Source: Candidatus Poseidoniales archaeon (GTDB lineage Archaea; Thermoplasmatota; Poseidoniia; Poseidoniales; Thalassarchaeaceae). From it: DNA of 37,460 nt. Both the position numbers and the translations under genes were made by a program. Positions 25,832 through 34,141 of this stretch are shown piece after piece. The notes beneath the pieces are model-generated. The model was not told where the DNA came from and made no database searches. It worked only from the letters and a program-made list of their open reading frames with translations. The stretch lies in contig QQSB01000036.1 of NCBI GenBank assembly GCA_003602515.1, forward strand, positions 63,776 through 101,235, written 5' to 3'. The first letter of the stretch is position 1. Each line of letters starts with the position of its first letter.

Positions 25832-27133
25832 GTGGACTTACCTTTCGAAACATCCGAGTATTACGATAGGCAAGAGATGCTATTTTCTCAATTGCCTTCG
25901 TCAAGTATCGTGATTATTCCCACTAACGAGAGGAAAACGCGATCTAATGATGTTGGATACCCCTTCAGGCCGAACTCCTACATGCTTTATTTGTGTGGAT
26001 GGAAAGAGGATGAGGGTTTTTTCATGGCCCATAACAGAAATGGTACTCTCGAGTCTAAATTATTCGTACCACCTAGAGATACAAGTAAAGAAATTTGGGA
26101 GGGTATCCGGATAGGGGTAGAAGGCGCTGAATCATGGCCCGTAGACACTACTTCATCGGTAGAAAATTTTGAGTCAGAGATAACACAAATGATCGGGCAA
26201 TTCGAGAACGTGTACGCTATCTTGGGTATTTCAGAGGAATTAGATAAAATTTGCAACGATATTGAAGGCTTATCCGATCCAAGGACATTCCTCGACCCTA
26301 TGCGGAGAGTCAAATCTAAGGTAGAGATCAAGCATATGCAAGAAGCGGCTACTATTGCATCTAATGCACACAAATTAGCTATGGAGAATTCTACTCCGGG
26401 TATGGGCGAATGGGAAATACAGTCCTATGTCGAAGGACACTTCATGAGATCAAAAAGTACATGGAGTTTCCCATCGATTGTAGGCGGTGGTAGTAATGCC
26501 ACAATTCTTCATTACAAGGCCAATGATTGCACGATCATTAGTGGCGATTTAGTACTGGTGGATGCGGGCTGCGAAATCAATGGGTATGCCTCAGATATAA
26601 CCAGGACATGGCCGATTAACGGAAGGTTCACCGAGGCCCAGAAGGAGATCTATGAGTTGGTACTGAAAGCTGAGAAGGCAGGAATTGATGCATGCCGTGT
26701 GGGCACACCTTGGTCAGCGATGCATCGCGTTGTATCCGAGGTAATCGCCCAGGGACTAATTGACTTGGGAATTCTCGAGTGCGGCCTGGATGAAGCTCTT
26801 GGTGACGAAGTAAAGCTGGATGGTCCTTTCAGGGATTTCTTCATGCATGGGACGGGTCACTTCCTAGGTCTAGATGTTCATGACGTGGGTGGGGGTCGCC
26901 AGGGCGATCCAGGCAACCCTGATTCATTGGAGCCAGGAATGGTGCTTACTATTGAGCCCGGACTCTACTTTGCAGACTGGAGAGGAGATATAGAAATCCC
27001 CGCGAAGTATTCTGGTATTGGGATCAGGATAGAAGATGATATTCTTGTTACCGAGGATGGTCCGGTTGTCCTTTCATCTTCATGCCCTAAGGAGATTGAT
27101 GAAATCGAGTCGATTGTAGGTTCTGGTGTTTGA
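25832..27133 (+). CDS. M24 metallopeptidase (Xaa-Pro aminopeptidase type)
   Basis: 433 residues from a GTG. The N-terminal part (FETSEYYDRQEML, RPNSYMLYLCGW) is the creatinase/prolidase N-domain of PepP. The pita-bread catalytic domain has all five metal ligands: Asp244 (VDAGCE), Asp255 (SDITRTW), His343 (HGTGHFLGLDVH), Glu375 (TIEPGLY) and Glu401 (IRIEDDILV). It removes an N-terminal residue next to proline from peptides, consistent with peptide use by this organism. No signal peptide, so it is cytoplasmic. mqnC begins 1-2 bases after its stop. Prolidase is an alternative within the same family. Confidence 0.93.
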   Translation: MDLPFETSEYYDRQEMLFSQLPSSSIVIIPTNERKTRSNDVGYPFRPNSYMLYLCGWKEDEGFFMAHNRNGTLESKLFVPPRDTSKEIWEGIRIGVEGAESWPVDTTSSVENFESEITQMIGQFENVYAILGISEELDKICNDIEGLSDPRTFLDPMRRVKSKVEIKHMQEAATIASNAHKLAMENSTPGMGEWEIQSYVEGHFMRSKSTWSFPSIVGGGSNATILHYKANDCTIISGDLVLVDAGCEINGYASDITRTWPINGRFTEAQKEIYELVLKAEKAGIDACRVGTPWSAMHRVVSEVIAQGLIDLGILECGLDEALGDEVKLDGPFRDFFMHGTGHFLGLDVHDVGGGRQGDPGNPDSLEPGMVLTIEPGLYFADWRGDIEIPAKYSGIGIRIEDDILVTEDGPVVLSSSCPKEIDEIESIVGSGV

Positions 27134-27134
27134 T

Positions 27135-28286
27135 ATGTCAGAATGGAGAGAAATTCTTGAAGCTCAAATACAAATGGACTCGCCGGTGTTGTCAGTTGAT
27201 GATGCCGCAGAAATATACTCCAATGCACCGCTAAATGAGTTGATGTTCGTAGCAAATGAGAGGAGGAAGTTCCAGGTTCCCGGTAATTATGTCACTTACC
27301 TTATTGACAGGAACATCAACTACACTAATGTATGCACCATTAACTGCCATTTCTGCTCATTTTATCGGTCACCTGGGCACAAAGATAGCTACACGCAGAC
27401 AGTTGATCAGATTAGCGAACGTATCGTGGAATTGGAAAGTGTTGGCGGCAGCAGGATACTGATGCAGGGTGGAGTCAATCCCTCCTTGCCATTTGAATGG
27501 TATACTGCCCTTCTGGAAGAATTGTCTAGAAGGCATCCAAAAATTTCTCTAGATTGTTTCTCGCCAATAGAGATTGAGGGGATTTCTGAAGTTTCGGGAC
27601 TTTCTACAATGGAGGTTCTCTCTAGATTCCGGGACTCTGGATTGCACGGCCTTCCAGGTGGAGGAGCAGAGATGCTTGTTGATAATGTTAGAAGTGGGAT
27701 CTCACCTCGTAAGGGATCCTCAGATAACTGGCTTAGGGTGATGAGAGAGGCTCAAACCCTTGGTCTGATTACTTCTGCAACCAATGTTTTCGGATTCGGG
27801 GAGAGCCATGTAGAACGAGTTGAACACATGGAAAAGATCAGATCACTTCAGAGTGAGACGGTTGCACAAGGTAATCCCGGTTTCACTTCATTCATTTCCT
27901 GGCCAGTAATGCTAGAGAACAATGCATTTGGCAAGTTGGGCCTACGTAGGAACTCTACTGGTCTAGGTGCTGGTGCAGTTGAATATCTCAGACATGTATC
28001 CGTGTCTAGAATTTTCATGAATAATATCGATCACATTCAATCATCATGGCCCACAATGGGTCTAGAGGTTGCTCAGATAGCATTGTCAGGCGGAGCTGAT
28101 GATATAGGTTCTACGATGATGGAGGAAAACGTCGTTTCTGCTTCGGGTACTACGAAGACGATGGCATCAGTGGATGAGCTGGAGAGGGCGATTTTGCAAA
28201 GTGGTTTTGTTCCCGCTGTGAGAGATTCTGAATATAATATTCTGAATGTTCTTCAGCAGGACCTAACTACTCTAAAAGTTGGATAG
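27135..28286 (+). CDS. mqnC: Dehypoxanthine futalosine cyclase (radical SAM)
   Basis: 383 residues from the ATG at 27135, the base pair after the pepP-like stop. The radical-SAM cluster motif CTINCHFC (CX3CX2C) is at about 67-74. RNINYTNVC, ILMQGGVNPSLPFEWY, LPGGGAEMLVDNVRSGISP and STMMEENVVSASG identify the family, and RDSEYNIL at the end matches MqnC. The GGGAE motif favours MqnC over CofH, which has GTAAE. MqnC acts in the futalosine route to menaquinone. No other mqn gene is seen in this window. Its last 15 bases overlap the 3' end of the membrane protein gene on the other strand. Confidence 0.9.
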   Translation: MSEWREILEAQIQMDSPVLSVDDAAEIYSNAPLNELMFVANERRKFQVPGNYVTYLIDRNINYTNVCTINCHFCSFYRSPGHKDSYTQTVDQISERIVELESVGGSRILMQGGVNPSLPFEWYTALLEELSRRHPKISLDCFSPIEIEGISEVSGLSTMEVLSRFRDSGLHGLPGGGAEMLVDNVRSGISPRKGSSDNWLRVMREAQTLGLITSATNVFGFGESHVERVEHMEKIRSLQSETVAQGNPGFTSFISWPVMLENNAFGKLGLRRNSTGLGAGAVEYLRHVSVSRIFMNNIDHIQSSWPTMGLEVAQIALSGGADDIGSTMMEENVVSASGTTKTMASVDELERAILQSGFVPAVRDSEYNILNVLQQDLTTLKVG

Positions 28287-29357
28287 CTCGGCTCTACCAC
28301 TTATTACTGGTGCTTCTGGAATCTTCGTAGCAACATCAGACTGCGGAATAATTACCGGCGATACCCAGGAGATTCTCTTGCCGTCTTTTTGTTCAAACTC
28401 AATCACTATCTCCCAGTGTATGGCAATAAGTGATGAGTATATTGTGCCGGGCCAACTTTCTTCGGGCATGTTTAGTTTGAAGCTGGTGCCTACAGATATA
28501 TCAGAAACCCATTCTGAGCGTCTCATTATTCTCAGTGGTTCTAGGATAACCGGCTTCTTTGTGGCGGATTGCATCGGAGTAGCCTCACCAACTCCGGAGC
28601 CGACCTCGTCACCAGAGGACACTCTTTTTTCGGGAAGAATTGTGGACATGCCGGGAGATGGTTGCCCAAATTCATCCCTACCTAGTGAAGCCAGAACTGT
28701 GCTTCTCTCTGGACTAGCTACGCCAACCTGAATCCTAGATCTCTTAAGGGAGATTTCACTATCGGACTCGATTATCAGTATCTCTGGAGAATCCCTACTT
28801 TCAACTATAGAAAACGTAGGGTCCTTGTACGGTTTCGCGTTTATCATCGATTGCCTAGACATATCGCGGAAATTTGCTATTGTTCGAAATACAAGAGGCA
28901 AAAGAAAAAGTGGGAATGTATAGAATAGCAATCTGGGATATTCCAATGGCCCGATAGATACAGAGCCAGCAATAACTCCACCTATGAGTCCGAGATCGAC
29001 TAGTCCCGGCTCTATTGCGTGGATGAATAATGACACTATGAGAAGTATCACAGTTGGCATAATTAATCTTCTAGAGATATTGTGAAGCGGGTCTGGATCT
29101 ATGAACCAACCATGTCTAGTACGTGTGAGGAATGTTGGCGGATCGAAACCTATTTCGCATTGCAATTGAAATTTTTGTGAGTCATCGTCGTTAGAATCTA
29201 CCCATTCAACAAACCAACTATCTTCTGAACCAATGGAGAAATTAGTTGCAACATTTTCACCAACTTCTACTTCTACCTCGGAAATTGGAACTTCTGACGG
29301 TTCCATGTGTCCTAGTTCGAAAGGGGGATACCTGATTCTCTGAATTGTACGACGCAT
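28272..29357 (-). CDS. Membrane protein of unknown function
   Basis: About 361 residues. The ATG at 29357 is preferred over 29369 because GGAG sits 7 bases ahead of it, inside the end of the upstream reductase gene. An N-terminal beta-rich soluble part (about 1-95) is followed by two or three membrane helices (MPTVILLIVSLFIHAI and PRLLFYTFPLFLLPLVF), then a C-terminal part of about 190 residues with a Ser/Gly/Glu-rich linker. The last segment, LNMPEESWPGTIYSSLIAIH followed by WEIVIEF, vaguely resembles arrestin-like beta domains. I do not recognise the family. Coupling with the geranylgeranyl reductase suggests a membrane role. Confidence 0.75.
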   Translation of the reverse strand: MRRTIQRIRYPPFELGHMEPSEVPISEVEVEVGENVATNFSIGSEDSWFVEWVDSNDDDSQKFQLQCEIGFDPPTFLTRTRHGWFIDPDPLHNISRRLIMPTVILLIVSLFIHAIEPGLVDLGLIGGVIAGSVSIGPLEYPRLLFYTFPLFLLPLVFRTIANFRDMSRQSMINAKPYKDPTFSIVESRDSPEILIIESDSEISLKRSRIQVGVASPERSTVLASLGRDEFGQPSPGMSTILPEKRVSSGDEVGSGVGEATPMQSATKKPVILEPLRIMRRSEWVSDISVGTSFKLNMPEESWPGTIYSSLIAIHWEIVIEFEQKDGKRISWVSPVIIPQSDVATKIPEAPVISGRAELSNF

Positions 29358-29359
29358 CG

Positions 29360-30565
29360 TTAGCTCCATAGAATGGCCTTTGCAGCCCTACCTGCCAGCC
29401 TCCTAAATTCTGGGACTTCTCTCAGCATCTTAACTCCTAGTGGGATAGGATTCTCAATATCACCGAATTCATTGATTATATCCGTGACTTCAGGCCTAGC
29501 CCAAACTGAAAACACCTCCTCTAGTTCACTGTCATTCATCTCGGTAAGAAAAGCATCCCTCAAAGCCCTCTTTTTTCTCTGATCTCTCTTCATTTGTTTT
29601 AATTTTGATGAGAGTGCTTTCATCCGAACCTCACTCAAGTCATTCTCAGAAATGGCATTGCTTAGTAGTGGCACTAGCATGTCAACTTGTTTGAATCCAG
29701 GTCCAATGCCCCCACCTGTAGTAGGTTTGCAAATGCCAGCTGCATCTCCGAATAGTGCAACTCGCTCGCGCATTGGTCTTCGGACAATACCACTCGGCAC
29801 AGGTCCACAGAATCGAGCTACTTCGGAGCAACCAGTGAATCGTGAATTAAGATTTTTATCTTCCATCAAACGACTCATGAATTCCTCACTTGAAGTGCCG
29901 CCCATCAGATTCGCCTTAGTCCAGGTCCCTAGCCTTGTTGTCTGACCTGTTGGGATAGCCCAACTGAAGAACCCCGGAGCAATGGATGCCCCAGTGTACA
30001 TATCCAGCATCCCGTCATCACCTGAATACCCCGTTACTTCAATCTGAAAACCAATCATAGTTTCTGTGGGGTTGCCCATTCTAAATTTACGACGGACCCA
30101 AGAATGGGCCCCATCGGCACCGCACAGAAGCTTGCAGCGTACCGTCTCTGAACCGTTGGGCCCATCGATATTGACTTCGACGTATTCATTCTCGATTGAT
30201 GCCGAGACAGGTTTTGTGGATAGCATAATTTCTGTTCCCGTGGCTATTGATTGCATGACAACAGCTTCGTCGAAAATCTTCCTGCATACTGAAAAGGTAC
30301 GAGGTACTTTTGGATCCCCTATTGATACTCTTTTCCCATTAGGGCTGTGAATATTAGCACCCCAAATTGAAGTCAGAATTGAAGATTCCAGGCCTATCGT
30401 CTCCATTGCAGCGGGATTTACTAGTCCGGCGCACTGGAATGGCCGTCCGATTTCATCATGTTCTTCGAGTAGTAGAACACTGTGCCCATTATCATTCAAT
30501 TTCTTCGACAGGTACCCTCCAATTGGGCCGGCCCCTACCACAATAGAGTCGAAAAATCTGATCAT
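29360..30565 (-). CDS. Geranylgeranyl reductase-family FAD-dependent oxidoreductase
   Basis: 401 residues. The FAD Rossmann motif VVGAGPIGGYLSKKL is at 9-23 with an acidic strand end (LEEHDEIGRP). PFQCAGLVN matches the family CxG segment. FGDAAGICKPTTGGGIGPGF near 272-291 is the second FAD-binding motif of geranylgeranyl reductases. Family members saturate isoprenoid chains of archaeal ether lipids, or of menaquinone or chlorophyll side chains. Either substrate is possible here, and MqnC encoded nearby makes the menaquinone tail a real alternative. It is followed by the unknown membrane protein, likely as one operon, and starts 15 bases downstream of topA's stop. Confidence 0.9.
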   Translation of the reverse strand: MIRFFDSIVVGAGPIGGYLSKKLNDNGHSVLLLEEHDEIGRPFQCAGLVNPAAMETIGLESSILTSIWGANIHSPNGKRVSIGDPKVPRTFSVCRKIFDEAVVMQSIATGTEIMLSTKPVSASIENEYVEVNIDGPNGSETVRCKLLCGADGAHSWVRRKFRMGNPTETMIGFQIEVTGYSGDDGMLDMYTGASIAPGFFSWAIPTGQTTRLGTWTKANLMGGTSSEEFMSRLMEDKNLNSRFTGCSEVARFCGPVPSGIVRRPMRERVALFGDAAGICKPTTGGGIGPGFKQVDMLVPLLSNAISENDLSEVRMKALSSKLKQMKRDQRKKRALRDAFLTEMNDSELEEVFSVWARPEVTDIINEFGDIENPIPLGVKMLREVPEFRRLAGRAAKAILWS

Positions 30566-30580
30566 TCCAACCGCCGCATG

Positions 30581-32836
30581 CTACTTTTTGCCTCTACGCT
30601 TTGAATTAATGGTTTTCTTTAGATTACCAATTAAAACGCTAGCATCTGACTTAGATATTGTTTCGATAGACTCTGTTTTAACAGCAGCCATAGCATCTTC
30701 GATGGGCATCTCCAGAGAATCTGCCATAGAGATAATTGTAGCCACCTGCTTCTCTGTTGCTGGAGAGTTCTTATCCAACTCAATCAGTGCTCCGATGGCA
30801 TTACTTGCGGTACCGCCTCTTCCGCCTGTCAACTCATTAATATCGGACTCCCCCATATCCTTCAAGAATTGTTCCAAATCAATTTTCATTCTATCTACTA
30901 ATTTCAGTATAGTAGCAATTTGCTTTTCACTTGGAGGGATATTTGACTGGGCCGATTCACCTAGACCGTCAATTATATTCCGTACTTGTTCGCCACTCAG
31001 TTCTTCGACTAAACTATCTCCAACTAAGTCCATCTTTTCTTGTTCTGTCATTCTATTGAGAATTGCTTGGAGATACTGGATCTGCCTTAATGTAGGCTTT
31101 TCTCGACGCTTCTCAAGTGCAATGTTGTGCATATCTCTGAATGTATCTACAAAATGCGCCCAGTGTTCGGGGGCACCGGCTTCTCCTGCCTCTATTAGGT
31201 CTAACTTTTCTTCCATCGTTGAAGTGAAACCATATGTAAAAAGGCCCTGATCATAAACATCAGTTTGATTGTAAAAAGGGGTTACTTCTACCCACAGAGT
31301 CCTCCCCTCGGAGGTAGGAATAAGAGAGCTAGAGTCCTTTTCCACGTATTTCCTATCTACTAGTTTAGATACTGTGGAAACATAAGTCGAAGGCCTCCCT
31401 ATGCCGTCCTTCTTCATCTGCTGTATAATCGAGCTTTCGGTAAACCTCCTGGGTGGTTTGGTGAAATCTATAGTTAGTATGGCATCTTCATCGATTGACC
31501 ATATTGAACCTGCATTAAATCCAATTTCAGGAGGTTGGGTCTGTACATTTTTGTATGACCATGAGAATACTTCCTCCCATCCTGCGTGAGTTCTCCAAGT
31601 CGACGCTCCATTCAAAGGAACGTCTAATCCATCACAGGAAAATGATAAACTGCGCCTCTCCCTAATGGAGTTGGACATCTGACTGGATGCGAATCGAGAC
31701 CAAATTAGTCTGTATAGTGCCTTTTCATCATGATCTTCTCCAGCGACCTCTGCCGAGGGGTTGGTCGGTCTAATGGCCTCATGTGCATCCTGCACATTGT
31801 CCTTTGTTTTACCAGATTCACCTACGCCGTCACCAAGAAAGTCCTGTCCGAAATTTGACTCAATATAGTTCCTGATATCGTCCCTAGCATTCGCGTTTGT
31901 CCTGGTTGAGTCTGTTCTGATGTAAGTTATGTGTCCTGACTGGTAAAGGGTTGATGCTATCTTACTGGTCTTGGCAATTGACCAACCCAATGTGGAGCTT
32001 GAGGTTTGTAGCATTGTATCAGTAGTAAATGGGGCCTTGGGCTTCCTACTTACTGTACCCTCTTTTATCGATTCAAGCTTTAGTGAGCGTTTGGAATTAA
32101 TCAAGTCGAATGCTGACCTCGCAAAGTCAGTATCGGACGTCCTAGCAGGGAAATGCTTCCCATCATCATCTGTCCAGGCTTCTGGGTCGTTAGATTCATG
32201 GAATCTGACCTTCAAGTCCACCCCATTAGATACGGCCTCTACAGAATTGTACTCCTTTGGCACATGTGCCTCCCTCTCTATCTCCTTCTCAACAATATAA
32301 CCTAATGTGGGCGTTTGCACCCTCCCCATAGATTTCAATTTCCATGATCGACAGAATTTAGAGCAACGAAAACCTACTAGTCTGTCCATCAACCTTCTGA
32401 CAATAGCTGCATCAACTAGATCCATATCCAATTCTTGAGGATTTGATATTGCTGAAGTTACAGCATCCTTGGTGATTTCATTAAATGAAACCCTTTTCAC
32501 AGAATCAAAATTTGATAGTATCGAATCGAGCCTCCAAGCAATAAATTCGCCCTCCCTATCTGGATCAGTTGCAATAAAAACTTCATCGACACCGGCCTTT
32601 TCTGCCTTGGATATGATTTTTGTCATTATCCTCTCGGCCCTATCTGTCCATGACCATGGTGGTTTGGGCAGTTCACCGGGCTTCGAGGACCACATTGCCT
32701 TGGAACTATCCTTATTCTTTCGATTAGATGGTAGATCCTGCACATGGCCATTGCATGCATCAACAATCCAACCCTTTCCCAGATATTTTTTGATAGTACG
32801 TGCCTTGGCCCCCGACTCAAGAATTACTAGTTTCAT
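30581..32836 (-). CDS. topA: DNA topoisomerase I (bacterial TopA type) with non-zinc C-terminus
   Basis: About 751 residues. The ATG at 32836 begins MKLVILESGAKARTIKKYLG, the Toprim start, and GAGGAGACC lies just upstream as a strong ribosome site; the longer frame to 32905 is not needed. Acidic triad ATDPDREGEFIAW is at about 89-101; the active tyrosine is in HITYIRTDSTR (Tyr305). MGRVQTPTLG and KDGIGRPSTY are also present. It relaxes negative supercoils by single-strand passage. The usual C-terminal zinc fingers are absent; instead three degenerate repeats with SEKQIATI / TEKQVATI cores and helical tails fill the last 150 residues. It is divergent from pyrD. Confidence 0.96.
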   Translation of the reverse strand: MKLVILESGAKARTIKKYLGKGWIVDACNGHVQDLPSNRKNKDSSKAMWSSKPGELPKPPWSWTDRAERIMTKIISKAEKAGVDEVFIATDPDREGEFIAWRLDSILSNFDSVKRVSFNEITKDAVTSAISNPQELDMDLVDAAIVRRLMDRLVGFRCSKFCRSWKLKSMGRVQTPTLGYIVEKEIEREAHVPKEYNSVEAVSNGVDLKVRFHESNDPEAWTDDDGKHFPARTSDTDFARSAFDLINSKRSLKLESIKEGTVSRKPKAPFTTDTMLQTSSSTLGWSIAKTSKIASTLYQSGHITYIRTDSTRTNANARDDIRNYIESNFGQDFLGDGVGESGKTKDNVQDAHEAIRPTNPSAEVAGEDHDEKALYRLIWSRFASSQMSNSIRERRSLSFSCDGLDVPLNGASTWRTHAGWEEVFSWSYKNVQTQPPEIGFNAGSIWSIDEDAILTIDFTKPPRRFTESSIIQQMKKDGIGRPSTYVSTVSKLVDRKYVEKDSSSLIPTSEGRTLWVEVTPFYNQTDVYDQGLFTYGFTSTMEEKLDLIEAGEAGAPEHWAHFVDTFRDMHNIALEKRREKPTLRQIQYLQAILNRMTEQEKMDLVGDSLVEELSGEQVRNIIDGLGESAQSNIPPSEKQIATILKLVDRMKIDLEQFLKDMGESDINELTGGRGGTASNAIGALIELDKNSPATEKQVATIISMADSLEMPIEDAMAAVKTESIETISKSDASVLIGNLKKTINSKRRGKK

Positions 32837-32874
32837 GAGGTCTCCTCGGATTTGAGTTGCCGATACAAGACCTG

Positions 32875-32880
32875 TATAAA
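32875..32880 (-). promoter_or_regulatory. Possible TATA box of topA
   Basis: On the minus strand the bases read TTTATA, about 39 bases upstream of the topA ATG. An archaeal TATA box this far would place the transcript start near 32850, giving a short leader that carries the GAGGAG ribosome site. No BRE match was confirmed, so this is only a candidate. Confidence 0.35.
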
Positions 32881-32904
32881 CATGAGTGCTCGAATGAAGT
32901 GTCA

Positions 32905-32934
32905 ACGCGCGCGCTCACGCGCTTACGCGCGTAA
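32905..32934. repeat. CGCG-rich repeat block between topA and pyrD
   Basis: Three ACGCGC hexamers start at 32905, 32917 and 32925. The last is inside a perfect 12-bp palindrome, TTACGCGCGTAA (32923-32934). The surrounding DNA is AT-rich, so this short block stands out strongly in base composition. It lies about 70 bases upstream of topA and 80 bases upstream of pyrD. It may be a regulator or replication-protein site; the sequence alone does not say which. Confidence 0.6.
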
Positions 32935-32982
32935 CCGGGTCTTTCAATGATGAAATATTCAGTTAGAGGTCAAAACATGCGT

Positions 32983-33000
32983 AACTATTGAAGAATAGTT
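32983..33000. promoter_or_regulatory. Inverted repeat (AACTATT-GAAG-AATAGTT) upstream of pyrD
   Basis: Two perfect 7-base arms flank a 4-base loop, ending 15 bases before the pyrD ATG. The position fits an operator over the promoter or a hairpin in the leader RNA controlling pyrD. No T run follows, so it is unlikely to be a terminator. Confidence 0.45.
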
Positions 33001-33015
33001 TCGATTGGCAATATT

Positions 33016-34119
33016 ATGGGAGCAGCATGGACACTATTTGGGAATCCTGCCTTGCGTCTTATTGATTCCGAACGTGCACATTCCCTTTCTATGCGGGCAC
33101 TGAAATCTATTGGGGAGTCGAATGTTGGACAATCAGTTCTAAATTCCTTATACAAGGCCCCAGAAGTACCTATTGAGGTGTTTGGGAAATTATTCCACCA
33201 CCCGCTTGGACTAGCAGCGGGTTTCGACAAGGGAGCTGAGGCTTTGTTGGCATGGTCGGCAATGGGTTTCTCTTGGTGCGAATATGGAGGAGTAACTAGG
33301 TTCCCACAAGAAGGAAACCCCAAACCTCGAATGTTCAGGGCTAACAAACACCGGGCACTTGTGAATAGGATGGGTTTCAATAACCCTGGAGCATCCGAAA
33401 TTCGGAAAAGATTAGCGGATAGGAAATCCTCGAACCTTTGGCCAAATAATCCAGTCGCTGCAAATATTGGCCGATCGAAGAAAGTTCCCAATGAGCATGC
33501 TGGAGATGATTATGCCTCTACAATCGATTTACTATGGGACCATGCAGATATGTTTGTCTTGAATATCTCTTCCCCCAATACCCCCGGACTTCGTGACCTC
33601 CAGGATCGTGATTACCTGGAATCTATACTAAAATCATGTAATAGTGTACGTTCGAAGAAAGGCGACGAAAAACCATACCTGCTGAAGCTTTCCCCTGACG
33701 CCCTTGATGATGAGATAAGAGGTACAATCTCAATCGCACAGAGATTGGGTATTGATGGCATAGTTGCGACAAATACTACAATAAAAAGACCAATTCCCCT
33801 CACAACTCAATCTCGTAAGGCATTCTCTAGTGAGGGCGGTCTTTCCGGGCGTCCACTACAGTCAAGGTCACTGGAAGTGATCAACACTGCATACGATGAA
33901 ACAAATGGAAAAATTCCCATTGTCGGAGTTGGAGGCATTGATTCGAAAGACTCTGCTTGGGAGGCGATCATATCTGGAGCATCTCTACTCCAATTATATT
34001 CAGCTCTTGTCTTCAATGGCCCAACAATAGTTTCATCCATAGTTAAGGGTCTAAAAGGCCGAGTTCGTGAATCTGGTTTTTCCTCTATTAGCGAAGCAGT
34101 GGGATACAAACACATTTAG
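33016..34119 (+). CDS. pyrD: Dihydroorotate dehydrogenase, class 2 (quinone-linked)
   Basis: 367 residues. It oxidises dihydroorotate to orotate in pyrimidine synthesis and passes electrons to a membrane quinone. Class 2 is shown by the N-terminal extension (about 1-50), GLAAGFDKGAEAL, GGVTRFPQEGNPKPRMFR and the catalytic serine in NISSPNTPGLRDLQ (Ser186), where class 1 enzymes have Cys. FMN binding is seen in GVGGIDSKDSAWEAIISGAS. Many archaea use class 1B, so this is of bacterial type. A hairpin lies just before the start. ccmE follows 22 bases after its stop. Confidence 0.97.
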   Translation: MGAAWTLFGNPALRLIDSERAHSLSMRALKSIGESNVGQSVLNSLYKAPEVPIEVFGKLFHHPLGLAAGFDKGAEALLAWSAMGFSWCEYGGVTRFPQEGNPKPRMFRANKHRALVNRMGFNNPGASEIRKRLADRKSSNLWPNNPVAANIGRSKKVPNEHAGDDYASTIDLLWDHADMFVLNISSPNTPGLRDLQDRDYLESILKSCNSVRSKKGDEKPYLLKLSPDALDDEIRGTISIAQRLGIDGIVATNTTIKRPIPLTTQSRKAFSSEGGLSGRPLQSRSLEVINTAYDETNGKIPIVGVGGIDSKDSAWEAIISGASLLQLYSALVFNGPTIVSSIVKGLKGRVRESGFSSISEAVGYKHI

Positions 34120-34141
34120 CAAGGGCCCATCAGAATCACTC

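Noticed and set aside
27135-28286. CofH (F420 synthesis) instead of MqnC
   Set aside because: The GGGAE motif and the RDSEYNIL ending fit MqnC; CofH carries GTAAE at the same place.
30588-31250. Open frame of 220 codons on the plus strand inside topA
   Set aside because: Antisense to the TopA C-terminal repeats; it is hydrophobic only because Glu/Lys-rich repeats reverse to Phe/Ser codons.
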